6,274 nt of DNA from an uncultured beta proteobacterium (GCA_903930395.1 CAIYYE010000249.1:1-6274), one strand, 5' to 3'. Numbered from the stretch's first letter, positions 1 to 6,262 are shown. The notes: generated by a model not told the origin, from the letters alone. Translations and numbers: made by a program.

Positions 1-597
1 CATGAATTCTTTGAGGATGTCGTTCTGGATGGTGCCCGACAGCTTGTCCTGCGAAACGCCCTGCTCTTCGGCAGCGACGATGTAGCCGGCGAGAATGGGC
101 AGGACGGCACCGTTCATCGTCATCGAGACGGAAATCTTGTCGAGCGGGATGCTGTCGAAGAGGATCTTCATGTCCTCGACCGAGTCGATCGCCACGCCGG
201 CCTTGCCGACGTCGCCGGTGACGCGGGCATTATCGGAGTCATAGCCACGGTGCGTCGCCAGGTCGAAAGCGACGGACACGCCCTGACCGCCTGCAGCCAG
301 CGCCTTGCGATAGAAGGCATTTGAAGCCTCGGCGGTGGAGAACCCGGCGTACTGACGGATGGTCCAAGGTTTGACGGCATACATCGTCGGCTGCGGGCCA
401 CGCAGATAGGGCGCGAAGCCGGGCAGGGTGTCGGCAAATTCGAGATCGGCGACATCGGCCTTGGTGTACAGCGCCTTGACGGCCAGACCTTCCGGGGTAT
501 TCCACACCAGATTCCCGACATCACCACCCGGAGACTGCTTGGCAGCCGCCTTTTCCCAGGCATCCAGATTGTTGGAATCAAAGAACTTTTCAGACAT
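1..597 (-). CDS. scpA: Methylmalonyl-CoA mutase, N-terminal part (cut by window edge)
   Basis: Encodes the first 199 residues of the adenosylcobalamin-dependent enzyme that interconverts (R)-methylmalonyl-CoA and succinyl-CoA in the cytoplasm, the last step of propionyl-CoA entry into the TCA cycle or the reverse route to propionyl-CoA. The visible part is the start of the substrate-binding TIM barrel. Family hallmarks are [18 protein letters not shown] (71-88), [15 protein letters not shown] (109-123), [16 protein letters not shown] (156-171) and [11 protein letters not shown] (189-199). Tyr73 falls at the position of the P. shermanii active-site Tyr89, which is Phe in isobutyryl-CoA mutases, so methylmalonyl-CoA is the likelier substrate. 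Lys76 stands where most homologues I recall have Arg (YxFRPW). The ATG at 597-595 is preceded by GAGGGG (609-604) with a 6-base gap. The barrel end and the C-terminal B12 domain (DxHxxG motif) lie outside the window. The gene is divergent from the GntR regulator. Confidence 0.96.
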   Translation of the reverse strand, partial: MSEKFFDSNNLDAWEKAAAKQSPGGDVGNLVWNTPEGLAVKALYTKADVADLEFADTLPGFAPYLRGPQPTMYAVKPWTIRQYAGFSTAEASNAFYRKALAAGGQGVSVAFDLATHRGYDSDNARVTGDVGKAGVAIDSVEDMKILFDSIPLDKISVSMTMNGAVLPILAGYIVAAEEQGVSQDKLSGTIQNDILKEFM

Positions 598-639
598 GAC
601 ATACCCCTCGCTGATTCGATTTTTTTGGGCTTATGATGC

Positions 640-654
640 AGAATTCAAAATTCT
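640..654. repeat. Dyad AGAATT-CAA-AATTCT
   Basis: A perfect 6-base inverted repeat with a 3-base centre. It covers the candidate -10 box and start point of the mutase promoter, where a bound repressor would block transcription. It is a possible operator for the neighbouring GntR protein; its sequence does not match an operator I recognise. Being A+T-rich, it could also be chance. Confidence 0.4.
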
Positions 655-678
655 ACGCTTTTGAGCCCAGCTTGACAT
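650..678 (-). promoter_or_regulatory. Candidate promoter of the mutase gene
   Basis: Read on the minus strand, ATGTCA (678-673, 4 of 6 matches to TTGACA) and TAGAAT (655-650, 5 of 6 matches to TATAAT) are separated by 17 bases. A start near 643 would give a leader of about 45 bases ending in the GAGGGG ribosome site. The -35 lies on top of the -35 of the opposite promoter. This is a match to sigma-70 consensus only, with no experimental support. Confidence 0.4.
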
Positions 679-700
679 ACCAAGCCCCACATAATACTGT
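672..700 (+). promoter_or_regulatory. Candidate promoter of the GntR regulator gene
   Basis: A perfect -35 hexamer TTGACA (672-677) is followed after 17 bases by TACTGT (695-700), which keeps the important first, second and last bases of TATAAT. Transcription would begin near 707, inside the 14-base palindrome at 702-715, leaving a leader of about 57 bases. CATAAT at 690-695 is a better -10 by sequence but is only 12 bases from the -35. Confidence 0.45.
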
Positions 701-701
701 A

Positions 702-715
702 TCCATAATTATGGA
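702..715. repeat. Perfect 14-base palindrome TCCATAATTATGGA, likely operator
   Basis: A gap-free palindrome placed at the predicted transcription start of the GntR gene. Length and symmetry fit a dimeric winged-helix regulator, and the position fits negative autoregulation. Whether the GntR protein encoded at 764 binds here is inference. Confidence 0.5.
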
Positions 716-719
716 AGCA

Positions 720-740
720 AGTACGGCAATGTATCGTACT
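720..740. repeat. Inverted repeat AGTACG-N9-CGTACT
   Basis: Perfect 6-base arms (720-725 and 735-740) separated by 9 bases, centred 34 bases before the GntR start codon. It could be a further regulator site, or a weak hairpin in the leader RNA. The arm spacing (15 bases start to start) is compatible with protein half-sites about one and a half helical turns apart. Confidence 0.35.
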
Positions 741-763
741 GCCCACCCACCACACACCAAAAC

Positions 764-1423
764 ATGACACGTATCGCACCTACCGCGCTCTATCAGGAAG
801 TGGCCGAACGACTGCGTCAACGCATCTTCGCTCATGAACTGACGCCGGGCACCTGGATCGACGAGCAAAAGCTGGCCGAGCAGTACGGCATTTCCCGTAC
901 GCCCCTGCGCGAGGCACTCAAGGTTCTGGCCTCGGAAGGCCTTGTCGACCTCAGGCCGCGCCGGGGTTGCTACGTCACAGAGATCTCGCGCCAGGACACG
1001 GACGACATATTTCCGCTGATGGCCTTGCTCGAGGGACGTTGTGCCGCAGAGGCAGTGAAGCGGGCGAAGCCTGCCGACATCACGACGCTCAAGGCGATTC
1101 ACGAGCAACTCGAGTCAGCAGCACGCGAAGGACGCATTGATGCTTTCTTCGAATCGAACCAGGAATTCCATAAAAAGATTCAGGAGTTGTCGGGTAACCG
1201 CTGGCTGCTATCGGTCATTCAGGATCTGCGCAAGGTGCTCAAGCTCTCGCGCCTGCACTCGCTCTCGCTCGAAGGTCGCCTGCAGCAGTCACTCGACGAG
1301 CACCGCCTGATCATGGCTGCCTTCCAGGCCGGTGATGCCGGCAAGGCAGAAAAGCTCATGCACGACCACCTGCTCTCCGGCCGCGAAGCGCTGGCCAAAA
1401 TGCGCGACGGGACGAGCGGCTAG
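764..1423 (+). CDS. GntR-family transcriptional regulator, FCD (FadR) subfamily
   Basis: A 219-residue cytoplasmic DNA-binding protein. Residues 8-72 form the winged helix-turn-helix: recognition region LAEQYGISRTPLREAL (37-52) and wing LRPRRGCYV (63-71), the standard GntR pattern. Residues 80-212 are an all-helical FCD ligand domain. The usual metal-site pattern D-x3-H...H...H appears as N132-x3-H136, H180 and H202, so the first ligand is Asn rather than Asp. FCD proteins commonly sense small organic acids or acyl compounds. Divergence from methylmalonyl-CoA mutase suggests an effector in propionate or methylmalonate metabolism, but the ligand is not determined by sequence. The ATG at 764 is the only usable start: the frame upstream has no start codon before a TAA at 692. 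No Shine-Dalgarno is visible (upstream bases are CA-rich), implying weak translation, as for many autoregulated repressors. It ends 17 bases from the convergent MCP gene, with no terminator seen between them. Confidence 0.94.
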   Translation: MTRIAPTALYQEVAERLRQRIFAHELTPGTWIDEQKLAEQYGISRTPLREALKVLASEGLVDLRPRRGCYVTEISRQDTDDIFPLMALLEGRCAAEAVKRAKPADITTLKAIHEQLESAAREGRIDAFFESNQEFHKKIQELSGNRWLLSVIQDLRKVLKLSRLHSLSLEGRLQQSLDEHRLIMAAFQAGDAGKAEKLMHDHLLSGREALAKMRDGTSG

Positions 1424-1440
1424 TCGCCACCAAACCGCCA

Positions 1441-2724
1441 CTACCGCATCTGGCTTTCAATATTGGCAAACAACCTGTCGTAGATGCCAATCAGCGCATC
1501 ACGGTCGGCATTTCCCTTGATCCACTGGCGGCCCTTGGCCTTGATCAGGGCTTCCCGCTCCATATCCGAAACACTGTCCATGTCGATCTCGTCGCCGTGC
1601 AAAATTGCGGTCACGTCGGCGCGCGCCTTCTGGGCCATGGCGACAAGTCGCATCGAATCGCTCATGGCATCGGCCCCGCCGCCTATCGTCACGGACAGAT
1701 CGCGAACCTGTTCAGCCGAGCTGGCAGATACCGTCAGTTTTTGACCAAACACGTCTGCCGTAGCCCGTGCTTCGGACACTGATTCATTGAGCGAAGCAAT
1801 CTTGCTGGTAACACCATCCATCGAACCGGAAACCGCCGAAATGGCCGCCGCTATTTCTTCCGCTGCCCGTAGCGACTGATCCGCCAGTTTGCGCACCTCG
1901 TCAGCCACCACGGCAAAACCACGCCCGGCTTCACCGGCCCGCGCCGCTTCGATTGCTGCATTGAGGGCGAGCAGATTGGTCTGCTTGGCGATGGCGTCGA
2001 TTTGCCCGGTCAATTGGCGGATAGCGCTCGCTTTGACATTCAGGTCTTCAAGCGCATGGACACTGTTTTCTGCCGAAACCTGAGCGCCACCGAGCGCACC
2101 GGACATACGATTGGCCGCATCGGCCATATCGCTGGCCGAATTGGCAAATTCACCGGCCAGCGTCCTGGTCTGCACCGAATGGCGTCCGACGTCACTGAGG
2201 GCGGTACCGACATGCTCGATGGCCAATGACAATCCACGCTCGGAGCGCAGGAAGATTTCCGAGAGCAGCGCTTCGCGGACGATGGACTCCTGGGCGGCCC
2301 CGAGTTTGTCGAGCAGCGCCTGCATTTCTTCGAGCACATTCTTGAACGAACCATGCAGCCCGGTCGTTTGCAGACGTCGCCAGTAACGATTGTCGGACGA
2401 GGCACTCAGCGCGCCCAATATTTCCCGGAAAGTCGTTTCAGTCTGATCAAGGGCTGAATTCAGATTCACCCGGATTGTCTCAAGCCTGGGCACCTCGAAC
2501 TGATGGGGCAAGCGACCGACCAGGCGGCCCTGGCCGACCTGATCAAGCAGCTGGTCGACTTCCAGAAGCGGCGATTGTGTTGCGCTGTCCGGCCACAACA
2601 AGATGAGCAGGGCGGGGATCAACGCGACGGCGGGCGCCCACGGCGCGACAAAAGCCACCCCGGCAGCCACACCGATAAACAGCCCGACAAGCAAGCGCCT
2701 AGAGAGAAAAGACGAGTTCTTCAT
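1441..2724 (-). CDS. Membrane-anchored MCP signalling protein, CetA-like half of a split energy-taxis receptor
   Basis: A 427-residue methyl-accepting chemotaxis protein without an input domain of its own. Residues 11-27 and 31-44 are two hydrophobic segments joined by a very short turn around Trp29-Pro30, a membrane hairpin with almost nothing outside the cell. Residues 52-140 are a helical linker, possibly a degenerate HAMP. A long coiled coil (about 150-370) carries the CheA/CheW-contacting tip, [20 protein letters not shown] (242-261) then [15 protein letters not shown] (267-281). The C-terminus lacks a CheR-binding NWETF-like pentapeptide. Its start codon lies inside the end of the upstream PAS gene (26-base overlap) and follows AGGAA (2735-2731) by 6 bases, so the two are probably translationally coupled. 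Together they resemble Aer cut in two, as in Campylobacter CetA/CetB. The role in taxis is established for the family; the pairing here is inferred from context. Confidence 0.93.
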   Translation of the reverse strand: MKNSSFLSRRLLVGLFIGVAAGVAFVAPWAPAVALIPALLILLWPDSATQSPLLEVDQLLDQVGQGRLVGRLPHQFEVPRLETIRVNLNSALDQTETTFREILGALSASSDNRYWRRLQTTGLHGSFKNVLEEMQALLDKLGAAQESIVREALLSEIFLRSERGLSLAIEHVGTALSDVGRHSVQTRTLAGEFANSASDMADAANRMSGALGGAQVSAENSVHALEDLNVKASAIRQLTGQIDAIAKQTNLLALNAAIEAARAGEAGRGFAVVADEVRKLADQSLRAAEEIAAAISAVSGSMDGVTSKIASLNESVSEARATADVFGQKLTVSASSAEQVRDLSVTIGGGADAMSDSMRLVAMAQKARADVTAILHGDEIDMDSVSDMEREALIKAKGRQWIKGNADRDALIGIYDRLFANIESQMR

Positions 2725-3217
2725 AACTCATTCCTGTTTGATTCAGCAGATCAAGCAATACCTTGGTGCCTGCAGTGAGCGCATCGCGCGCGCCAGCACT
2801 GTGTTCGGCCTGAAGCATCTGGCGATACACCGGTTCAATCTTGGCTAGCGCATCGCGCCGGGGACAACGCCGCACCGAGGTATAGCCGACGATTTTGCGT
2901 TGCTGGTCGAAATCCGGGGCAATATGGGTGAACACCCAGTAATGGCTGCCATCCTTGGCCATGTTCTTCACATAACCGAAAAATTCCTTGCCAGATTCAA
3001 TGGTGTCCCACGCTAGCTTGAAAGCCGAACGCGGCATGTCCGGGTGCCGGACAATATTGTGCTGGATCCCCAGCAATTCTTCTTCTGAATACCCTGAGAA
3101 TTCTATAAATATGGGGTTCCCATAGGTAATGATCCCCTTGGCATCGGTCTTGGAAACGATGAAGTCATTCTCGCGCATCATGCGCTCAACGCCGCTGGGT
3201 TGTATTTGTCGCTTCAT
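2699..3217 (-). CDS. Aer-type PAS sensor protein, CetB-like half of a split energy-taxis receptor
   Basis: A 172-residue soluble protein. Residues 15-115 are a PAS domain of the E. coli Aer type, with [19 protein letters not shown] (32-50), [10 protein letters not shown] (53-62), [15 protein letters not shown] (81-95) and the closing strand VGYTSVRR (110-117). Arg57, His58 and Asp60 coincide in number and context with the Aer residues I recall as needed for FAD binding, so a redox-responsive flavin is likely. Residues 120-172 are mostly helical and may contact the partner MCP. There is no membrane segment and no signalling domain. An in-frame GTG at 3232 would add five residues, but those codons form the G-rich ribosome site of the ATG at 3217, so the ATG is preferred. 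The gene is first in a two-gene unit and overlaps the MCP gene by 26 bases. A general PAS-domain protein is the fallback call. Confidence 0.92.
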   Translation of the reverse strand: MKRQIQPSGVERMMRENDFIVSKTDAKGIITYGNPIFIEFSGYSEEELLGIQHNIVRHPDMPRSAFKLAWDTIESGKEFFGYVKNMAKDGSHYWVFTHIAPDFDQQRKIVGYTSVRRCPRRDALAKIEPVYRQMLQAEHSAGARDALTAGTKVLLDLLNQTGMSYEELVFSL

Positions 3218-3221
3218 CCTG

Positions 3222-3230
3222 CCTTCCCCC
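3222..3230 (-). promoter_or_regulatory. Ribosome binding site that decides the PAS-gene start
   Basis: Minus-strand GGGGGAAGG lies 4 bases before the ATG at 3217-3215. It would be coding sequence if the GTG at 3232 were used, and no comparable purine-rich site precedes that GTG. Confidence 0.6.
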
Positions 3231-3264
3231 ACTGGAAGATAGTTGTATGCAAGTTTGAATGGTG

Positions 3265-3294
3265 AATTTACTACATCGAAATAATAATTGCCAA
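3265..3294 (-). promoter_or_regulatory. Candidate promoter of the PAS-MCP unit
   Basis: Minus-strand TTGGCA (3294-3289, 5 of 6 matches to TTGACA) and TAAATT (3270-3265, 4 of 6 to TATAAT) are separated by 18 bases in an A+T-rich stretch just below the terminator of actP. No convincing FliA (sigma-28) promoter, common for chemotaxis genes, and no -24/-12 sigma-54 pattern was seen. Confidence 0.35.
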
Positions 3295-3302
3295 AAACTA
3301 TA

Positions 3303-3342
3303 CAAATAAAAAAGCCCTGACGGCTTTCGCCGTCAGGGCTTT
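3303..3342 (-). terminator. Rho-independent terminator of the yjcH-actP operon
   Basis: On the minus strand, AAAGCCCTGACGGC (3342-3329) and GCCGTCAGGGCTTT (3324-3311) form a perfect 14-base-pair stem closed by a GAAA tetraloop, followed by TTTATTTG. The outer stem bases merge into a run of six T. It begins 17 bases after the actP stop codon. On the plus strand there is no following T-run, so it acts in one direction and insulates the PAS-MCP unit from actP read-through. Confidence 0.93.
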
Positions 3343-3361
3343 CGTCAAGCCGTCAGGGCTT
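3329..3361. repeat. Direct repeat of a terminator stem arm
   Basis: The 13 bases GCCGTCAGGGCTT occur at 3329-3341 and again at 3349-3361, 20 bases apart. Both copies can pair with the single opposite arm at 3312-3324. The outer copy includes two bases of the actP TAA stop codon. Pairing through the outer copy would need a 24-base loop, so the inner one should dominate. Confidence 0.85.
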
Positions 3362-5033
3362 AGTGATTGCTGGCCGAAGCAGCACCGTAACCCGTCTGGG
3401 CACGGACATACTGGTCTTCGAAAGCCTCGATTTCCTGACCGGCGCGAACGCTGGAGTCGGTCTTCGAGAAAATGTAGGCGAGCAGGAAAGCAATAGGCAT
3501 CGCGAACAGCGCCGGCTGGGTATAGGGGAAGAGCGGCGCTGCGTTGTGCAGCACATCGACCCACACCGACTTCGAGAAAACCACGAAGAGCACGGCAGAA
3601 ACCAGGCCACCGTAGCCACCGAACAGCGCGCCGCGGGTAGTCAGACCCTTCCAGTACATGGAGAGGATAAGCACCGGGAAGTTGGCTGCAGCGGCCACAC
3701 CGAAGGCCAGGCCGACCATGAAGGCGATGTTCTGCTTCTCGAACAGGATGCCGAGGATGATGGCGACAAAGCCGAGGCAAATCGTCGCAATCTTCGAGAC
3801 ACGGATTTCAGCGGCTTCCGAGGCCGTTCCCTTCTTGATCACGCGGGCATAGAGGTCATGCGAGATGGCCGAGGCACCAGCCAGGGCCAGACCCGACACC
3901 ACGGCAAGAATCGTCGCGAACGCCACCGCCGCCAGGAAGCCGAGCAGCATGTCGCCGCCAACAGCCTTGGACAGGTGCATGGCGACCATGTTGCCACCGC
4001 CGATCATCTTTCCGCCCAGCGTGCCACCTTCGAAAAACTCGGGGTTCTGACCAACGATGATGATCCCGCACAGGCCCATCAGGAAAATCACGTTGAAGAA
4101 GTAGGCGACGAAGCCGGATGCATAAAGCACCGATTTACGCGCTTCCTTGGCGTCGGTCACGGTGAAGAAACGCATCAGGATGTGCGGCAGGCCAGCCGTG
4201 CCGAACATCAGGCCGAGGCCCAGCGAAATCGCGGTGACCGGATCGGCCAGCAGGCTGCCCGGATACATCAGCTTGGGACCGAGCTTGTGCACAGCTGTGG
4301 CCTTCTCGAGCAGTGTCTGGAACGAGAATCCGAACTGACTGAAAGCGAGGAACATGACCAGCGTGCCCCCAGCCAGCAGCATGCAGGCCTTGATGATCTG
4401 CACCCAGGTCGTGGCGACCATGCCGCCGAAAGTCACATAGACCATCATCAAGATGCCGACGGCGAAAATGGCGACGTTGTATTCCAGGCCGAAGAGCAGC
4501 TTGATGAGCTGACCGGCACCGACCATCTGGGCGATCAGGTAGAAGCAGACCACGGTCAGCGAGGAAATCGCGGCCATGGTGCGCACCTTGCCCTGGTCAA
4601 GGCGATAGGCGGTGATGTCGGAGAAGGTGAACTTGCCCAGGTTGCGCAGGCGTTCGGCCATCAGGAAGAGGATGATCGGCCAGCCAGCAAAGAAGGCCAG
4701 CATGTAGATGTAGCCATCGTAGCCCTGACCATAAACCATGGCGGTCAGACCGAGCAGGGTCGCCGCGGACATGTAGTCACCGGCAATGGCCAGGCCGTTC
4801 TGGAAACCGGTAATACCACCGCCGGCCGTGTAGAAATCAGCCGTCGATTTGGTCCGGCTGGAGGCCCAGTAGGTAATGCCCATGGTCATGCAGACGAACA
4901 GGCAGAACATGATGATAGCGTGCCAGTTGGTCGCCTGCTGTTCAGTAACGCCTTCGAGCGGGCCGCCGGCAAAAGCCATGGCGGCAAGGGCGAAGAGGCC
5001 CAGTGCAGCTACAAGTTGAGTCAAACGTCGCAT
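3360..5033 (-). CDS. actP: Cation/acetate symporter ActP
   Basis: A 557-residue inner-membrane sodium:solute symporter family protein that imports acetate, and in characterised relatives also glycolate or other short monocarboxylates, with a cation. E. coli ActP is about the same length (549) and matches nearly throughout. The N-terminal stretch (residues 1-22, ending AMAFA) resembles a cleavable signal peptide, as in E. coli. Conserved blocks are [20 protein letters not shown] (52-71), [20 protein letters not shown] (76-95), [16 protein letters not shown] (118-133), [16 protein letters not shown] (277-292), [20 protein letters not shown] (371-390) and [14 protein letters not shown] (431-444). 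The charged tail ends YVRAQTGYG (542-550), also as in E. coli. About 13 membrane helices are expected. The start codon overlaps the yjcH stop (TAATG), with AAGGAG (5047-5042) 8 bases before it, so translation is coupled to yjcH. A strong terminator follows directly. Confidence 0.97.
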   Translation of the reverse strand: MRRLTQLVAALGLFALAAMAFAGGPLEGVTEQQATNWHAIIMFCLFVCMTMGITYWASSRTKSTADFYTAGGGITGFQNGLAIAGDYMSAATLLGLTAMVYGQGYDGYIYMLAFFAGWPIILFLMAERLRNLGKFTFSDITAYRLDQGKVRTMAAISSLTVVCFYLIAQMVGAGQLIKLLFGLEYNVAIFAVGILMMVYVTFGGMVATTWVQIIKACMLLAGGTLVMFLAFSQFGFSFQTLLEKATAVHKLGPKLMYPGSLLADPVTAISLGLGLMFGTAGLPHILMRFFTVTDAKEARKSVLYASGFVAYFFNVIFLMGLCGIIIVGQNPEFFEGGTLGGKMIGGGNMVAMHLSKAVGGDMLLGFLAAVAFATILAVVSGLALAGASAISHDLYARVIKKGTASEAAEIRVSKIATICLGFVAIILGILFEKQNIAFMVGLAFGVAAAANFPVLILSMYWKGLTTRGALFGGYGGLVSAVLFVVFSKSVWVDVLHNAAPLFPYTQPALFAMPIAFLLAYIFSKTDSSVRAGQEIEAFEDQYVRAQTGYGAASASNH

Positions 5034-5353
5034 TACTTGTTCTCCTTCCAGGCTTCCTTGACGATTTCCTGCGTCAGGGCGTCAAATTCCGAATTGGCGC
5101 GTTTGACGTAAACTGCCGTCAGCGACCAGAAGAAAATGAACATGAATAGCTCAACGGCCACACCCACCGTCAACATGGAGCCTTCGGCAACCGGTTGGCC
5201 AAGAGCCGTCGGGTTGAAGGCAACGACCATCACGAAGCCGTAAAACATGCTCAAAACAATGAATGCCAACGTCCAGGCAAAACGTCCCCGTCGACTGACG
5301 AGTTCCTGGAACTTCGGATTGGCCCGCATTCGCTCATACATCGCGCTGCTCAT
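5033..5353 (-). CDS. yjcH: DUF485 inner-membrane protein YjcH
   Basis: A 106-residue protein with two membrane helices (about 24-46 and 60-84), a basic cytoplasmic N-terminus and a charged C-terminus ([17 protein letters not shown], 90-106). The family motif region around [16 protein letters not shown] (12-27) is clear. YjcH is nearly always encoded directly before actP, and it is thought to assist or regulate the symporter, though its biochemical role is not settled. The ATG at 5353 follows AGGAGA (5366-5361) by 7 bases. It is the first gene of the operon; its stop overlaps the actP start by one base. Confidence 0.95.
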   Translation of the reverse strand: MSSAMYERMRANPKFQELVSRRGRFAWTLAFIVLSMFYGFVMVVAFNPTALGQPVAEGSMLTVGVAVELFMFIFFWSLTAVYVKRANSEFDALTQEIVKEAWKENK

Positions 5354-5393
5354 GGCTGGATCTCCTAACTTTTAATTAATAATTACCAACAAA

Positions 5394-5404
5394 ATTGCCG
5401 CAAT
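5394..5404. repeat. Dyad ATTGC-C-GCAAT before yjcH
   Basis: A perfect 5-base inverted repeat around one base, just downstream of the candidate minus-strand -10 box. It may be a regulator site over the transcription start of yjcH-actP, but it is short enough to be chance in A+T-rich sequence. Confidence 0.25.
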
Positions 5405-5433
5405 ATTCTATCTTATATAAGACTCACTGCCTT
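5405..5433 (-). promoter_or_regulatory. Weak candidate promoter of yjcH-actP
   Basis: Minus-strand TAGAAT (5410-5405) is a good -10, but the hexamer 17 bases upstream, AAGGCA (5433-5428), is a poor -35. TATAAG (5417-5412) is an alternative -10, also without a good -35. A poor -35 would suit activator-dependent expression, as acetate uptake genes often have. The leader between here and yjcH is A+T-rich. Confidence 0.28.
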
Positions 5434-5461
5434 TGATTTGGGTCATCAAATCCCATATATT
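5433..5461 (+). promoter_or_regulatory. Candidate promoter of the crotonase-family gene
   Basis: TTGATT (5433-5438) and TATATT (5456-5461, 5 of 6 matches to TATAAT) are spaced by 17 bases. A start near 5468 leaves a leader of only about 18 bases. No strong Shine-Dalgarno precedes the ATG at 5486; only GGA at 5477-5479 is in range. Confidence 0.45.
5435..5452. repeat. Inverted repeat GATTTG-N6-CAAATC, possible operator
   Basis: Perfect 6-base arms flank GGTCAT, and the element fills the space between the -35 and -10 boxes of the plus-strand promoter. An overlapping alternative pairing, TTTGAT (5432-5437) with ATCAAA (5445-5450), uses the same bases. A protein bound here could affect both divergent promoters. 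Confidence 0.42.
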
Positions 5462-5485
5462 TTCTAGGGTTATTCTGGATAAACC

Positions 5486-6262
5486 ATGAGCACCATTGAC
5501 TATTTTTGCGACGGCGAAATTGCCACCCTGACGCTGAACAACCCCGGCAAACTGAACGCCATCGATCTCGGCATGTGGAATCGACTGGCCGAAAAAATGA
5601 GCGAAATCAGCATCGACCACCGTATTCGCTGCGTTGTCCTGCGCGGCGCCGGCAATGAGGCTTTCGCCGCCGGGGGCGATCTCGAGGAGTTTGTCACGGC
5701 GCGTACAACGCTGGAGCAAGCCCTGCACTACCACGGCCAGGTCGCCCTCGCCCTGCAGGCCATCGACAATTGCCCGCACCCGACCGTCGCCTTGATCCAG
5801 GGCGCCTGCATCGGCGGCGGACTGGAAATCGCCGGGGTCTGTGATTTCAGAATCTGCGGCCAAAGCGCCCGTTTTGGCGCACCGATCAATCGCCTTGGTT
5901 TTTCAATGTATCCCGGCGAAATGGAAGGACTGCTCCGCCTGGCCGGCCCGGCCGTGATCAAGGAAATCCTCCTCGAAGGCCGCATCCTGAACTCCACCGA
6001 AGCGTACGCCAAGGGCCTAGTGACGCGCGTGGTGGCGGACGAAGAGAGCGAAACCGAAGCCTATGCGACAGCCCGACGCATCTGCGCGGGCGCGCCGCTG
6101 GTCGCCGGTTGGCACAAACAATGGATCCGCCGACTGCTCGATGGACGGCCACTCAGCGACGAGGAAAAGGCGGCTTCCTTCGCCTTCCTCGATACAGAGG
6201 ATTATCGCGAGGGGCTGGCTGCCTTCCTGGAAAAACGGAAACCCGCTTTCAAGGCGCGCTGA
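5486..6262 (+). CDS. Enoyl-CoA hydratase/isomerase (crotonase) family protein
   Basis: A 258-residue single-domain crotonase-fold enzyme that would act on an acyl-CoA thioester in the cytoplasm. Oxyanion-hole segments are AFAAGGDLEEF (59-69) and IQGACIGGGLEIAGVCDFRI (104-123). Glu114 aligns with rat hydratase Glu144, but the position of the second catalytic glutamate (rat Glu164, in FGQPE) is Ile134 in FGAPI, so ordinary enoyl-CoA hydration is doubtful. The C-terminus, LDTEDYREGLAAFLEKRKP (235-253), resembles the end of several crotonases, including E. coli methylmalonyl-CoA decarboxylase. However, that enzyme's oxyanion His (SAGHD) is Gly64 here and its catalytic Tyr is not exactly matched (Tyr142 is one place off). 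The true reaction could be isomerisation, decarboxylation or a dedicated hydration; I cannot assign it. The gene is transcribed away from yjcH-actP, and no partner gene follows within the remaining 12 bases. Confidence 0.9.
   Translation: MSTIDYFCDGEIATLTLNNPGKLNAIDLGMWNRLAEKMSEISIDHRIRCVVLRGAGNEAFAAGGDLEEFVTARTTLEQALHYHGQVALALQAIDNCPHPTVALIQGACIGGGLEIAGVCDFRICGQSARFGAPINRLGFSMYPGEMEGLLRLAGPAVIKEILLEGRILNSTEAYAKGLVTRVVADEESETEAYATARRICAGAPLVAGWHKQWIRRLLDGRPLSDEEKAASFAFLDTEDYREGLAAFLEKRKPAFKAR

Noticed and set aside
653..1108. A 151-codon minus-strand frame overlapping the GntR gene and its promoter region
   Set aside because: It covers the conserved GntR DNA-binding domain on the opposite strand, shows no family resemblance and has no supporting ribosome site.
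3218..3232. GTG start at 3232 for the PAS protein
   Set aside because: It would use the G-rich Shine-Dalgarno of the ATG at 3217 as coding sequence. With the ATG, the residue numbering also matches Aer (Arg57, His58, Asp60).
3218..3310. A sigma-28 or sigma-54 promoter for the chemotaxis pair
   Set aside because: No TAAA...GCCGATAA-like pattern and no GG-N10-GC spacing were found in this stretch.
3363..5111. A 582-codon open frame on the plus strand opposite actP
   Set aside because: Its product is extremely rich in His, Glu, Gln, Arg and Gly with no recognisable domain. It is the antisense of a clear ActP gene in the register where strong codon bias removes stops.
5372..5379. TTAATTAA palindrome before yjcH
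   Set aside because: An 8-base palindrome in a strongly A+T-rich leader is expected by chance and lies next to the ribosome site rather than at a promoter element.
5408..5863. A 151-codon minus-strand frame opposite the crotonase gene
   Set aside because: It is antisense to conserved crotonase motifs and its product is unrecognisable; a shadow frame.
5486..6262. Assignment as methylmalonyl-CoA decarboxylase (ScpB)
   Set aside because: The SAGHD histidine is replaced by Gly64 and the catalytic tyrosine is displaced. The C-terminal likeness is shared by other crotonases, so only a family-level call is safe.
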